Shown: piece after piece, positions 33,998 through 43,960 of the stretch | Layout: each line of letters begins with the position of its first letter | Position numbering within the stretch: position 1 is the stretch's first letter | Assembly: GCF_018141165.1 (NCBI RefSeq) | Contig: NZ_CP058557.1 | Location: 682,001 to 746,000, forward strand | Length of the DNA stretch: 64,000 bases | Reading direction: 5' to 3' | Source: Alkaliphilus sp. B6464 | Lineage (GTDB): Bacteria > Bacillota > Clostridia > Peptostreptococcales > Natronincolaceae | Program-made: the position numbers and the translations under genes | The notes under the pieces: model-generated | The model's database searches: none | What the model was told of the DNA's origin: nothing | What the model saw: the letters and a program-made list of their open reading frames with translations, nothing else

Positions 33998-34782
33998 TTT
34001 TTAACTCCTCCTTTATTTTCAATAACAGTTCTTTTGTTAATAATTAAAAGTAAACCTAGTACTCCTAAAAACATTAGTGTAGATAATGCATTTATTTTAG
34101 GGTTAATTCCTCTTCTTGCCATAGAGTAGACAGCTATAGAAAGATTAGTAACCCCTTTACCTGCTGTAAAAAAGCTGATAACAAAATCATCTATAGAAAG
34201 TGTAAAGGCCATTAATGCTCCTGTAACTATTCCTGGCATAATTTCTGGCAAAATAACCTTACGAAATGCATAAAATGGTGTTGCACCCAAATCCATGGCT
34301 GCCTCGGCTAAATGTTTATTCAACTGCTTTAGCTTTGGTAAAACTGCCAACACTACATAGGGTATACAAAAAGTAATATGGGCAAGTAGCATAGATAAAA
34401 ATCCTAATTCTAAATTAATGAATATAAACAATGTCATTAAGGATACACCTGTTACAATATCAGGATTTAAAACAGGCAAGTAGTTAAGGTTTAGCACCAC
34501 TTTTTTACCTAAAAACCCCATATTATAAATACCCACAGCAGCTATAGTTCCAATTATTGTAGCAATAATCGCTGATAATAGTGCAATTACCATAGTATAG
34601 TAAAATGCATTTTTTATAGGAGCATCATAGAGAAGCTCTTTGTACCATCTTAAAGTAAATCCTCCCCATTTCCCTCTAGACCGGGACTCGTTAAAGGAAA
34701 AGGCAATCAAAGTGACTATGGGAGCATATAGGAATACAAATATTAAAAATGTATAAAACCTTTTAATAAATTTTCCTACCAT
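33994..34782 (-). CDS. potC: Spermidine/putrescine ABC transporter permease PotC
   Basis: A 262-residue permease with six membrane segments. The EAA loop that contacts the ATPase is EAAMDLGATPFYAFRKVILPEIMPGIVTG. It opens with FNESRSRGKWGGFTLRWYKEL, the PotC/PotI-type N-terminus. It overlaps potB by 7 bases and potD by 4. A GAGGGAGG site precedes the ATG. Confidence 0.94.
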   Translation of the reverse strand: MVGKFIKRFYTFLIFVFLYAPIVTLIAFSFNESRSRGKWGGFTLRWYKELLYDAPIKNAFYYTMVIALLSAIIATIIGTIAAVGIYNMGFLGKKVVLNLNYLPVLNPDIVTGVSLMTLFIFINLELGFLSMLLAHITFCIPYVVLAVLPKLKQLNKHLAEAAMDLGATPFYAFRKVILPEIMPGIVTGALMAFTLSIDDFVISFFTAGKGVTNLSIAVYSMARRGINPKINALSTLMFLGVLGLLLIINKRTVIENKGGVKK

Positions 34783-35597
34783 AATCCTCCCTCCTCTTTT
34801 TGATCGTCGTATTTAGTCATAATTGCCATAGCTATTAAAATAAATACCATCATTATTATAGATATAGCAGAACCAAAGTTCCAATCATATACATAGGTAA
34901 ACTGCTGTTCTACCAAGTTTCCAATAAGCATATACTGTCCCCCACCTAAAAGTCTTGGAATAACAAAAGTTGTAACCGCCGGCATAAAAACCATAGTAAT
35001 ACCAGATATTACTCCTGGTAGACTCATTGGAAAGATTACCTTCCTAAATACAGTAACCTCGTTTGCCCCTAGATCCCTAGCTGCTTCTATTAAAGTGTTA
35101 TCTATCTTGCTAAGTACAGAATATATAGGCAGTATCATAAATGGAAGGAAATTATATACCATTCCTAAAACTACAGCTCCATTATTATATAAAAGATTTA
35201 GTGCAGGAAGATTAAGGGCCTGTAATATATTATTAATAACTCCATTTTTCCCTAGCAAAGTCATCCAAGCATATGTTCTAAGTAAAAAGTTCATCCACAT
35301 AGGTAGTACAAAGAGAAGAACCATTAAGTTTCGCTTAGAAATGTCTGTTCTAGCAATAATCATAGCCATAGGATAACCTAATATTAAGCAAAACACTGTA
35401 GATATAAGAGCTAAGTTTAATGAACGTAAAAGTACTTTTCCGTAAACGGGCTCCATAAAACGTCTATAGTTTTCCAGAGTAAATTCTCCACCCTGAGATG
35501 TCAAACTAAAATAAAGAACTAGAATTAGAGGAACAACTATAAAAACTAATAACCATCCTATATAAGGGTAAGCCGCAGCTTTTTGTTTTATCCTCAT
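34776..35597 (-). CDS. potB: Spermidine/putrescine ABC transporter permease PotB
   Basis: A 273-residue permease with six membrane segments and the EAA loop EAARDLGANEVTVFRKVIFPMSLPGVISG. The N-terminal SLTSQGGEFTLENYRRFMEP block is typical of PotB/PotH. It starts one base after the potA stop, with a GGAGTAGGTAG site, and forms the heterodimeric channel with PotC. Confidence 0.94.
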   Translation of the reverse strand: MRIKQKAAAYPYIGWLLVFIVVPLILVLYFSLTSQGGEFTLENYRRFMEPVYGKVLLRSLNLALISTVFCLILGYPMAMIIARTDISKRNLMVLLFVLPMWMNFLLRTYAWMTLLGKNGVINNILQALNLPALNLLYNNGAVVLGMVYNFLPFMILPIYSVLSKIDNTLIEAARDLGANEVTVFRKVIFPMSLPGVISGITMVFMPAVTTFVIPRLLGGGQYMLIGNLVEQQFTYVYDWNFGSAISIIMMVFILIAMAIMTKYDDQKEEGGLW

Positions 35598-35598
35598 A

Positions 35599-36642
35599 CT
35601 ACCTACTCCTTTTCATAATGTGGATTAAATCTGGGGCCATATTCATACCAATATGACTTCCCATAGGCGCCATAATAGTATCGTGGATTTTCCACTGTCT
35701 TTCATTTTCCTCCACTATCATTTCATAATGAACACCTTTAAATGTTGTAGAAATTACTTTGCCCTTTAACATACCCTTTTCCGGAGTAGTTATTTCAATA
35801 TCTTCTGGCCTTACTACAACATCTACATTTGCATTATCCTCAAAGCCCTTGTCTACACAATCGAAGGTTTGATTTGCAAACCTAACTAAATAGTCTTTTA
35901 TCATAGTTCCTTCTACAATATTACTCTCACCTATAAAGTTAGCTATAAATGCTGTCTTTGGCTCGTTATAAATGTCCTCTGGAGACCCTATTTGTTGAAT
36001 CTTTCCACCATTCATAACAGCAATTGTATCTGACATAGTAAGGGCTTCTTCTTGATCGTGAGTAACATAAACAAAGGTAATACCTACTCTTTGTTGCATC
36101 TTTTTAAGTTCTATTTGCATTTCTTTTCTAAGTTTTAAGTCTAAAGCACCAAGAGGCTCATCTAATAGAAGGACTTCTGGCTCGTTAACCAAGGCTCTAG
36201 CTATAGCTATTCTTTGCTGTTGTCCACCACTTAAAGAATCTACAGTTCTTTTTTCAAATCCCTTTAGTCCTACAAGCTGTAGCATTTCTTCTACTTTTAT
36301 TTTAATCTCTTTCTCAGAGATTTTTTTTATTCTAAGTCCAAAAGCAATATTTTCAAATATGCTCATATGTGGGAACAAAGCATATTTTTGAAATACAGTG
36401 TTTATTTGTCTTTTGTAAGGAGGTAGATCATTGATTCTTTTTCCTTCAAAAAAAACATCACCCGCCGTTGGGTATTCAAAACCACCAATAATTCTTAATG
36501 TGGTAGTTTTACCACATCCACTTGGACCTAATAGCGTTAAAAATTCATTTTTTCTAATATAAAGATTGATGTTGTCTAAAACCAATGTGTCGCCGTCATA
36601 AACTTTAGTGATATTTTTTAAATCAATGATATGTTGGCTCAC
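35599..36642 (-). CDS. potA: Spermidine/putrescine ABC transporter ATPase PotA
   Basis: A 347-residue ABC ATPase: Walker [13 protein letters not shown] (about 39-50), Q-loop, signature [15 protein letters not shown], and Walker [15 protein letters not shown]-terminal TOBE domain (about 265-345) is present, as in other importer ATPases of this kind. It starts with GTG after AAAGGGGGT. First gene of potABCD, which imports polyamines at the cost of ATP. Confidence 0.95.
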   Translation of the reverse strand: MSQHIIDLKNITKVYDGDTLVLDNINLYIRKNEFLTLLGPSGCGKTTTLRIIGGFEYPTAGDVFFEGKRINDLPPYKRQINTVFQKYALFPHMSIFENIAFGLRIKKISEKEIKIKVEEMLQLVGLKGFEKRTVDSLSGGQQQRIAIARALVNEPEVLLLDEPLGALDLKLRKEMQIELKKMQQRVGITFVYVTHDQEEALTMSDTIAVMNGGKIQQIGSPEDIYNEPKTAFIANFIGESNIVEGTMIKDYLVRFANQTFDCVDKGFEDNANVDVVVRPEDIEITTPEKGMLKGKVISTTFKGVHYEMIVEENERQWKIHDTIMAPMGSHIGMNMAPDLIHIMKRSR

Positions 36643-36846
36643 CAGTCATACCCCCTTTATTACTTATAATCAACTTTTTGTTTATAATTAGTAAACTTTT
36701 ATTACTAGAAATAAGTATAATGAAAATCACTATGCTATGTCAATGGGTTTTAGTAATTTTTAAAAAAATATTATTATTCCTTTTTATAGCAGATTTTTTC
36801 GTTAAAAAAAGTTCTCACTAATTAAAAGATTTATACTTTGATAGAC

Positions 36847-36882
36847 AATAAAAAAGAAGGGTTTAAACCCTTCTTTTTTATT
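36847..36882. terminator. Perfect 36-base palindromic terminator
   Basis: A perfect palindrome with arms AATAAAAAAGAAGGGTTT overlaps the stop codon of the CotF-like gene. It should terminate both directions. Confidence 0.9.
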
Positions 36883-37417
36883 GCGGTGTATACATTCCGT
36901 GACTTTGCATATAGTTAAATATATCTTCTCCATGTTGTTGTTCTTCTTTTTGAATATGGTTAAGTGCTTGCCTTACATTAGTATCTATACATTCAAAAAT
37001 AGTAGTGTCGTATGTACCAGAAACATATTTTTCTGTCATTAATAGATCTTCACAGAATTCCTTATCTTTTTGATTGGAGTTTCCAGATGTGGATGCATTT
37101 TGTATTTGCTTAATATTTTGCATTTGTTGACCACTTTGTTGCTGATTTTGCATTCCACTCTGTTGTCCGCCCTGTTGTCCACTTTGTTGACTACTCTGAC
37201 CTTGTTGATTGTTCATAGCTGGAACCTGTCCATTAAGTATTTGATTAATTGTGTTTAAGTGCTGCTGCTCGTGCTGAGCATGTTTTTCAAACATTTGCTT
37301 TAGTTGAGGGTCTTGCGCTCTATTTGCATAATCGGTATATTTTTTAATGCACAATTCCTCATGGCTTTTTTGATCTTCTAAAAGCAATCTTTCTTTTTGT
37401 GTTAATGTTATATTCAT
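36878..37417 (-). CDS. CotF-like spore coat protein
   Basis: A 179-residue ferritin-like-fold protein of the CotF spore coat family. An N-terminal helical pair (LTQKERLLLEDQKSHEELCIKKYTDYA, family pattern, then KHAQHEQQHLNTINQIL) is joined to a second helical pair (CEDLLMTEKYVSGTYDTTIFECID, HIQKEEQQHGEDIFNYMQSHGMY) by a Gln/Gly/Ser/Asn-rich linker at about 70-115. The linker's repeated SQQSGQQGG-type sequence may be cross-linked or disordered. The ATG at 37417 is chosen because GGAGG lies 8 bases upstream. Confidence 0.88.
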   Translation of the reverse strand: MNITLTQKERLLLEDQKSHEELCIKKYTDYANRAQDPQLKQMFEKHAQHEQQHLNTINQILNGQVPAMNNQQGQSSQQSGQQGGQQSGMQNQQQSGQQMQNIKQIQNASTSGNSNQKDKEFCEDLLMTEKYVSGTYDTTIFECIDTNVRQALNHIQKEEQQHGEDIFNYMQSHGMYTPQ

Positions 37418-37502
37418 ATTAAACACCTCCTACTAAGTAGTTTGCTTAATAGGAGGTTTTTTATTCATGCTTTTTTTCTTAGTAAATAAATTCATCGTCT
37501 TT

Positions 37503-38672
37503 TTATCTTCTTGCGACACCAGTTTTTCTAGCTGCTTCTTCTACTGCACTTGCGACTCTTTCTGAAACCCTTTTATCGAATGGATTCGGTATAACATATT
37601 CCGCATTTAATTCATCATCACCAACGAGATTTGCTATTGCATAGGCTGCTGCTAACTTCATTTCCTCATTAATTTCCTTTGCTCTTGCATCTAGTGCTCC
37701 TCTAAAGATACCGGGAAAAGCTAAAACATTATTTATTTGATTAGGAAAGTCTGAACGGCCAGAAGCTATTACACTAGCTCCCGCTTCCTTTGCAACATGG
37801 GGCATAATTTCAGGAATAGGATTAGCTAGGGCAAATATAATAGGATCTACATTCATAGCCTTTACCATATCCTTTGTTACTATATCTGGTGCTGATACAC
37901 CAATAAATACATCAGCCTCCTCCATAGCATCTTTTAAGCTTCCCTGCCTTTTATTTTTGTTAGTTATACTGGCCATAGCTTCCTTATATATATTGTTATG
38001 TGGACCTGAGTAAATAATGCCCTGTCTATCGCATAACAGAATGTCTTTAACTCCCATACCGTTAAGCATCTTTGTGATAGCAACACCCGCAGCCCCAGCT
38101 CCGTTAATAACAACAACTATATCCTCAAGCCTTTTGTTAACTATTTTTAATGCATTAATAAGTCCAGCAGTAGCAACAATAGCTGTTCCATGCTGGTCAT
38201 CATGAAATACAGGTATATCTAGCTCTTTTCTAAGTCTTTCTTCAATCTCGAAGCATCTTGGTGCTCCAATGTCCTCTAGGTTAATTCCTCCAAAGGTCGG
38301 AGAAATTGCTTTTACAATATTTACAATTTCATCTACATTCTTTGTATCAAGGCAGATTGGAAATGCATCTACATTGGCAAATTCCTTAAATAATATGGAC
38401 TTACCTTCCATTACAGGCATGGCTGCTTCTGGGCCTATATCCCCCAGACCCAACACAGCAGTACCATCAGTCACGACGGCTACCAAATTACCTTTTGCGG
38501 TATATTTAAATGCATTTTCCTTGTTTTCATGTATTTTTTTACATGGTTCAGCTACTCCGGGAGTATATGCTAGACTCAGGTCTTCATTGTTTGCTACTCT
38601 AATCTTTGAAGTTATTTCAATCTTACCAGCTTTCTCCTCGTGAAGCTTTAGGCTCATCTCTTTTACATCCAT
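37503..38672 (-). CDS. NAD-dependent malic enzyme
   Basis: A 389-residue short-type malic enzyme, converting malate to pyruvate and CO2. The N-terminal malic domain has DLSLAYTPGVAEPCKKI, LGLGDIGPEAAMPVMEGKS and PICLDTKN; the NAD-binding domain has VVINGAGAAGVAITKML near residue 185. The active-site EDI and HDDQHGTAIV blocks are present. The frame extends 18 codons upstream, but a GAGG 8 bases before the ATG at 38672 supports this start. It is preceded by the terminator of the sugar operon and stands alone. Confidence 0.95.
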   Translation of the reverse strand: MDVKEMSLKLHEEKAGKIEITSKIRVANNEDLSLAYTPGVAEPCKKIHENKENAFKYTAKGNLVAVVTDGTAVLGLGDIGPEAAMPVMEGKSILFKEFANVDAFPICLDTKNVDEIVNIVKAISPTFGGINLEDIGAPRCFEIEERLRKELDIPVFHDDQHGTAIVATAGLINALKIVNKRLEDIVVVINGAGAAGVAITKMLNGMGVKDILLCDRQGIIYSGPHNNIYKEAMASITNKNKRQGSLKDAMEEADVFIGVSAPDIVTKDMVKAMNVDPIIFALANPIPEIMPHVAKEAGASVIASGRSDFPNQINNVLAFPGIFRGALDARAKEINEEMKLAAAYAIANLVGDDELNAEYVIPNPFDKRVSERVASAVEEAARKTGVARR

Positions 38673-38697
38673 ATCTCTAACCTCGTTTCTACAATTA

Positions 38698-38736
38698 TAG
38701 GGCTGTATTAAGCGCCAAAAGCTCAATACAGCCCTA
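38698..38736 (-). terminator. Terminator of the PTS sugar operon
   Basis: A perfect 12-base stem (TAGGGCTGTATT and complement) with a 15-base loop lies 10 bases past the nagA-like stop. It falls in the leader of the malic enzyme gene. Confidence 0.8.
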
Positions 38737-38746
38737 ATTAATTACA

Positions 38747-39940
38747 CTATTTAATATTTTGCTTTACTCCCCCTACATATACATCAAGTAGGTTCCATTC
38801 ATCATCAATTACTAAAATATCTCCATCTTTACCAGGCTCTATAGATCCCTTAGTTTCATATACTCCAATATATTTTGCTGGATTTTCCGAAGCCATTTTC
38901 ACTATATCACTAATAGATGCCTGTACATTTTTTACTACATTACGGACAGAACCAAGAAAGCTAAGCTCTAAGTCCTTAACGCTATCATAATCAGATTTAC
39001 TTATTCGCTCTTCTGTTCCATCATCGTAAACTAGTTTAACATAGTCCCTGTCAGGAATAAATGTGCACTTACGAATATAGTGATGGAATGGCTCGGTAAC
39101 ATGAGCAAGACCTGTACAATCTGTGCTTAATATAATACCTTCTGGACCTTTTACCTTGTAAACAATTTTAAAGGCTTCAGGCTTTACAGTCATACCTGTT
39201 TGCTTACCAAACTCTGCGTACATATCATCAAAATACATAGCTGCACCTGCAGTGCCCAGCCTCCTATGGTGAAATCCTCTCATGCCACTAAAAGTATGTG
39301 TAAAACCACCTAGACCTAGGTCCTTCAGTCTTTCAATATCTTCAAACTCTGCTGCACTATGGCCTATAGAAATTTGAATACCTTCATTATTTACATATTT
39401 AATAAATTCCTCAGCTCCTGGTAATTCTGGTGCCATGGTAATTAATTTAACATTTTCTTTGCCAGCACTTTCAAAAAAGCCTTTTAATAGCTCTGTAGAA
39501 GGATTTAAGCAGTACTCTTCTTTTTGCATACCTTTATACTCTTTGTTTATAAATGGACCTTCTAAATGAAAACCTAAGGCCTGTGCGCCCTTGTCTGGAC
39601 TCCAATTATCTACTGCCTTTTTCCCCTCAGCAAGATACCTATTTATTTGCTCTATAGAATCTGTTCCTGAAGTAGCTAAGTAAGATGTAACCCCTACTTT
39701 TACTAGCTCCCTAGACATATTTTCTATAGATTCCTTTGTACCTTCATACCAAAAAGACCCAGTTGCCCAACCATGAAGATGAATATCGATAAATCCAGGT
39801 ATAATAACATTATCACTATAATCGATTATATCATCTGATGTAGCTTCATTATAAATACCCTTTATTTTTCCATATACTACTTCTAAATAGCCCTTTTGAA
39901 AACCTTCTGGAGTGTAAATATTCTCACAGTATAAATACAT
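38747..39940 (-). CDS. nagA: N-acetylglucosamine-6-phosphate deacetylase-like amidohydrolase
   Basis: A 397-residue amidohydrolase of the NagA type, which removes acetate from GlcNAc-6-P. Metal and catalytic residues are visible in IDIHLHGWATGS, FHLEGPFIN, IGHSAAEFE, THTFSGMRGFHHR and the Asp of LSTDCTGLAHV. The HLHGW region and THTFSG (THLFNAM in typical NagA) deviate, so the substrate may not be plain GlcNAc-6-P. It is the last gene of a PTS-RpiR-GH4-NagA operon, with AAAGGAG before its ATG, 13 bases after the GH4 gene. Confidence 0.82.
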   Translation of the reverse strand: MYLYCENIYTPEGFQKGYLEVVYGKIKGIYNEATSDDIIDYSDNVIIPGFIDIHLHGWATGSFWYEGTKESIENMSRELVKVGVTSYLATSGTDSIEQINRYLAEGKKAVDNWSPDKGAQALGFHLEGPFINKEYKGMQKEEYCLNPSTELLKGFFESAGKENVKLITMAPELPGAEEFIKYVNNEGIQISIGHSAAEFEDIERLKDLGLGGFTHTFSGMRGFHHRRLGTAGAAMYFDDMYAEFGKQTGMTVKPEAFKIVYKVKGPEGIILSTDCTGLAHVTEPFHHYIRKCTFIPDRDYVKLVYDDGTEERISKSDYDSVKDLELSFLGSVRNVVKNVQASISDIVKMASENPAKYIGVYETKGSIEPGKDGDILVIDDEWNLLDVYVGGVKQNIK

Positions 39941-39952
39941 TCAATCACTCCT

Positions 39953-41281
39953 TTACTTTAATCCCCAATATTCACCATTAACTTCCATTAAATCATCTAG
40001 TACTGCCTTTGCCTTATTTGGATTTATTATAGTTCGGTTTAGAGTTAAGGCCTGAACTGCTTTTTGATAATTTTCCTCTAGGCACGCTTCTACTGTTAAT
40101 TTCTCGTAAGCATATTGGTTTTCCAGTAGTCCCTTATAAAAGGTACCTACTTCGCCATAAGGATACGCTTCTGCTCCATTTTTAGTAAGTTCTCCAGCAC
40201 ATTCAACTATAGCATCCTTAGGTAGGTTTGGAATAATGCCTTCGTTTCTTACCATAACTACAAATACCTTTTTCAAATCATAAGCAATAGATTCTGCCAC
40301 CTCTACCATCATGTTTCCATGAACTTGACCGATAAGTAGTGGTAAGCCATCTAATGAATTTTGTTCTCTAGCTTGTTTACAAATATCTAATACTTGCTTT
40401 TCTCTACCTTTTTTAGCCTCATCTGCCCTTGTAAATTCAGGGTTACTCTCTCTTACTATCTCGTCTGAGAAGAAATAGTATTGTAAATATGTGTTAGGCA
40501 AATACTCTGGGAAATGAGCCATCATTCTATTAACATTTTTGTAGGTTTCTAGCCAAGATGGATCTCTTTGCTCAGCATTAAATGGCTTAAATTCATGGTT
40601 TGTTAAATAATCCTTTAACTTTGGAAGTAAATCTTCTCCACTTGGTGTATGGTAAAGCTTTGTAAACCATCCAAAGTGATTTAGTCCAAAATATCTTGGC
40701 TCAATGTCGTACATATCTACATCTAATATCTTTGCAAAAGATTTGATCATTGAGTAAGGCTGATCACATATATTTAATATTTTTTTATCGTCAGGGAATA
40801 CTTTGTCTAATGCTACAGCAACTATAGCAGCCGGATTTGTATAGTTTAATATCCAGGCCTCAGGCGCATATTCTCTTATTTTCTTCACCATATTTATCAT
40901 AGGTGTAATAGACCTCATACCATAGGCAAAGCCTCCTGGTCCGCAGGTCTCTTGTCCTACTAAACCATGTTTTAGTGGAATTTTTTCGTCATGACTTCTC
41001 ATTTCAAAGTTTCCAGCTCGCATTTGGCAAAATACATAGTCTGTACCTACATATGCCTTATCTTCATCATCTGTAAATAGAAGTTCTACTTCTGGACAAT
41101 GTTCTTCCATTACTAATCTAATATAGTCCTTTTGAGCATCTATACGCTCTTTACTAATATCGAATAAAATTAGTTTTTTAAGAGGAAACCTCTCTTTATA
41201 ATTAACTAGACTTCCTATTAATGCAGGAGTTCTTGTACTTCCACACCCAACTATTGTAACTATTTGTTTTTCACGGTTCAT
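39953..41281 (-). CDS. GH4 family 6-phospho-glycosidase (6-phospho-alpha-glucosidase-like)
   Basis: A 442-residue family 4 glycosidase, which hydrolyses 6-phospho-glycosides by a redox mechanism with NAD+ and a divalent metal. Visible are the Rossmann motif TIVGCGSTRTPALIGSL, MRAGNFEMRSHDEKIPLKHG, VGQETCGPGGFAYGMRSI and the metal Cys in CDQP (near residue 170). The Asp in CDxP matches alpha-type enzymes (GlvA, MalH: CDMP) rather than beta-type (CNVP). The ribosome site AAAGGAG lies within the last codons of the RpiR gene, before the ATG at 41281. It processes the sugar imported by the PTS next door. Confidence 0.88.
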   Translation of the reverse strand: MNREKQIVTIVGCGSTRTPALIGSLVNYKERFPLKKLILFDISKERIDAQKDYIRLVMEEHCPEVELLFTDDEDKAYVGTDYVFCQMRAGNFEMRSHDEKIPLKHGLVGQETCGPGGFAYGMRSITPMINMVKKIREYAPEAWILNYTNPAAIVAVALDKVFPDDKKILNICDQPYSMIKSFAKILDVDMYDIEPRYFGLNHFGWFTKLYHTPSGEDLLPKLKDYLTNHEFKPFNAEQRDPSWLETYKNVNRMMAHFPEYLPNTYLQYYFFSDEIVRESNPEFTRADEAKKGREKQVLDICKQAREQNSLDGLPLLIGQVHGNMMVEVAESIAYDLKKVFVVMVRNEGIIPNLPKDAIVECAGELTKNGAEAYPYGEVGTFYKGLLENQYAYEKLTVEACLEENYQKAVQALTLNRTIINPNKAKAVLDDLMEVNGEYWGLK

Positions 41282-41285
41282 AATA

Positions 41286-42041
41286 TTACTCCTTTCCATG
41301 CATGTCGATATACGTTATTAGAATATGGGTTAGTGTGTGTAAGCCAATTCTTGAAATCAAATCGTTATATTTTGTCTCCGTATCATCGGCAAAGCAAAAC
41401 ATATTATAATTAGCCAACTTTTGTAATGAGTTGCTAGAAAAAGAAGTTAATGCAATAACATCTATACTTCTTGCCCTAGCAGCTTTAGTTATAGTTAATA
41501 TTTTCTCTGTTTCTCCAGATAGGGACATAACAAAGAGGGTTTCCTCTTTGTCAAGTCCTTCTCCTAATACGTCTATAAGATTAGGATCACTAATAAATAT
41601 AGACTTCACTCTAAGCAATGCTAATCTAGAGCTTAAGAGATCTGCAATGGGTTTAGAAGCTCCCCTTGCAATTATATATACTATCCTTGAATTTATTATT
41701 TTTTCTGCAATAACCTTTATATTTTCCTCGCTTTGTAGAGCTAAGGTTTTAGTTACCTCATCTTGGATATTGCCTAATATATCTTCAAAGGATAGAAGCT
41801 CTTCCTTTTTCTTTTTGCTTTGAACATAATCTTTCACATAGTATCTAAGTTCGCTGTAACCATCAAAGCCAAGCTTTTTAGACAGATTAATAACAGAGGT
41901 TTTTGATACATATAATATTTCTGCTACCTCATTAGCTGTAAGATGAATTACCTTTTCTGGATTATTCATTATATACTCTATAATTTTTTTCTCAAGTCCA
42001 GTAAGCTCCGAATATTTTTCTGTCAATTTGCTTAGATTCAC
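41286..42041 (-). CDS. RpiR family transcriptional regulator
   Basis: A 251-residue RpiR-type regulator. The N-terminal helix-turn-helix (about 1-75) has IMNNPEKVIHLTANEVAEIL and VSKTSVINLSKKLGFDGYSEL. The C-terminal SIS sugar-phosphate domain (about 105-235) has VYIIARGASKPIADLLSSRL and FVMSLSGETEKILTITK. It starts with GTG overlapping the PTS gene stop and probably senses the imported sugar phosphate to control its own operon. Confidence 0.92.
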   Translation of the reverse strand: MNLSKLTEKYSELTGLEKKIIEYIMNNPEKVIHLTANEVAEILYVSKTSVINLSKKLGFDGYSELRYYVKDYVQSKKKKEELLSFEDILGNIQDEVTKTLALQSEENIKVIAEKIINSRIVYIIARGASKPIADLLSSRLALLRVKSIFISDPNLIDVLGEGLDKEETLFVMSLSGETEKILTITKAARARSIDVIALTSFSSNSLQKLANYNMFCFADDTETKYNDLISRIGLHTLTHILITYIDMHGKE

Positions 42042-43615
42042 TATTTAGCCACCTCGCCCCGTAGCTGACGGTCTACGGCATTTTTAACAAATTCTACGTT
42101 TGGACCAAATACAATGTGTATATGGTTCTTCGTAGGGAAGAATATGCCAGAAGTTCCAGATGTCTTTAACTTTTCTTTATCCACTGTTTTCATATCCTTT
42201 AAATCTATCCTCAATCTAGTAACACAGTTTTCAACGTTTAGTATATTTGCTCTTCCTCCTATTGACTCAATTACAATTGCAGCAACCTCGTCATATCGCT
42301 TTTCCTTTAGCAAGGAGTTATATTCTACCTCATCTTCTTCACGACCTGGTGTTGGAATGTTCCACTTTTTAATAGCCCAGGTAAATAAGAAGTATGTGAT
42401 GAAGAATAGCGGAATACCTACTATTAAAAGATTATACCATTTAGTATTTTCATACATTAGACCAAATATAGCAAAGTCAAATATTGTTCCTCTAATATAT
42501 CCTACACCTGTCTTTAGTAGATACAATACAACTGCTCCTCCGGCTGCTAATGCAACATAAAGCACATAAAGTAATGGAGCAATAAATAGGAAAGAGAACT
42601 CCATAGGCTCTGTTACGTTTCCTAGGAACGGAGTAAGTACCATGGTTATAATAATACCCTTTACAAAAGGCTTATTTTTAGCATACGCTGTTTTATACAT
42701 AGCAAGGCCTATTGCTGGAATGATAAATAATGTTACAAGCATTTGGTTTTGCGCCATAAATCTAGTTAAGTCTGGTAGCATCTCCCATGCTTCATGATTT
42801 GGACCTAGCTCAAATAAAATCTTGTTAAGAGCTGGTAATACACCTACAAAGGTTTCACCTGCAATTACATAGGTTCCTCCAGCTGGTGTAAATCTAAGTA
42901 GAGCACTCCAAACGTGATGAAGGCCGAATGGAATTAAAAGACGAACCATTACTATATTTAAAAATACTCCAAATGATCCACTTAATATAACAGAAGACAT
43001 TGAAATTAATGCATTAGTTAGCATTTGCCAAAAGAATGGAATTATTAATCCTATAACCATAGTTACCCCAATAGAGATTATTGGAACAGATTTTTTACCA
43101 CTAAAGAAAGCAAATGCTACTGGCAATTCCAGGTCATAGAATCTATCTGCTAGAATTGATCCCACAAGCCCACTTATAATACCACCAAGTACATCTAACC
43201 TTAAGGTTTGGATTCCCAACACCATGCCTTGACCCAATTGAGCCATTTGGTCTGCTGGTGCAAGATTACCTGTTGCCTTTAACCAAATATTGATTGTAGC
43301 ATTTAAAATTAAATAAGATATAATAGATGAAAATACCGCTATACCCTTTTCCTTCTTAGACATTCCATAGGCTACACCCATGGCGAATAAGATAGGAATA
43401 TTACTAAAAATAACATTTGAAATATCTCTTAAACTAGTTAAAATAAGTTGAATAGTAGGGTTGCCTAACATAGGAACTCGTTCAATCATATAACCTTGTA
43501 CTAAAGCCCCTGCCAATCCCAGTACCATTCCCACCGGTGCCATAACAGCTATGGGAAGTAGTAAGGATCTACCAAACCGTTGAACTTCTTCACTAAATCT
43601 ACTGCGTTTTGACAA
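42041..43615 (-). CDS. PTS alpha-glucoside-type EIICB transporter
   Basis: About 524 residues. The EIIC membrane part (about 15-420, ten or so hydrophobic segments) includes FGLHHVWSALLRFTPAGGTY and the NVTEPMEFSFLFIAPLLYVLY loop. The EIIB domain (about 445-520) has the phosphorylated Cys in NVENCVTRLRIDLKD. The pattern is that of GlvC/MalB-type alpha-glucoside permeases. There is no EIIA domain, so it must borrow one (Crr-type) from elsewhere. A TTG start at 43615 with GAGGTG 6 bases upstream is preferred over an earlier TTG at 43636. First gene of the operon. Confidence 0.9.
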   Translation of the reverse strand: MSKRSRFSEEVQRFGRSLLLPIAVMAPVGMVLGLAGALVQGYMIERVPMLGNPTIQLILTSLRDISNVIFSNIPILFAMGVAYGMSKKEKGIAVFSSIISYLILNATINIWLKATGNLAPADQMAQLGQGMVLGIQTLRLDVLGGIISGLVGSILADRFYDLELPVAFAFFSGKKSVPIISIGVTMVIGLIIPFFWQMLTNALISMSSVILSGSFGVFLNIVMVRLLIPFGLHHVWSALLRFTPAGGTYVIAGETFVGVLPALNKILFELGPNHEAWEMLPDLTRFMAQNQMLVTLFIIPAIGLAMYKTAYAKNKPFVKGIIITMVLTPFLGNVTEPMEFSFLFIAPLLYVLYVALAAGGAVVLYLLKTGVGYIRGTIFDFAIFGLMYENTKWYNLLIVGIPLFFITYFLFTWAIKKWNIPTPGREEDEVEYNSLLKEKRYDEVAAIVIESIGGRANILNVENCVTRLRIDLKDMKTVDKEKLKTSGTSGIFFPTKNHIHIVFGPNVEFVKNAVDRQLRGEVAK

Positions 43616-43960
43616 TTCCTTCACCTCTTTTATCAAAATATTTTGAAACTACCTTAATATTATATTCTCATAATAGCTATTCGAACACAATAGATATGCT
43701 ATCTTTAGGACTATGTTACCTTCATTTGTCTACGGTAATTATTTATGACTTTGGTCTATAATTATGCTTTACAGTTGCCAACTCACCAAGCAGGCTAGGT
43801 CTTTCTGTACTATTAACAATAAGAACCATATCTTTATAGATCTACTTAACTAAGCAATTCAAGAGTTATTTTTGATATTTTACCTAAAAAATCCTATGTC
43901 TATTATTCTATATCTAGTAAATAATAAAGATATCTCATTTAAATTGAAGGTGATTATACA
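43616..43960. other. Intergenic region without a supported gene
   Basis: Divergent region between the PTS operon and the phospholipase-like gene. It should hold promoters for both, but I cannot fix them by eye. A 28-codon frame on the minus strand (43743-43829, starting MVLIVNSTERPSLLGELATV) has no ribosome site and is left unannotated. Confidence 0.4.

Noticed and set aside
41431-42560. Two plus-strand open frames of 130 and 148 residues
   Set aside because: Both are antisense to the RpiR and PTS genes and show no independent signals.
43743-43829. 28-codon minus-strand frame starting MVLIVNSTERPSLL
   Set aside because: Looks slightly protein-like, but has no ribosome site, no length and no recognised family; possibly a remnant, not enough to annotate.
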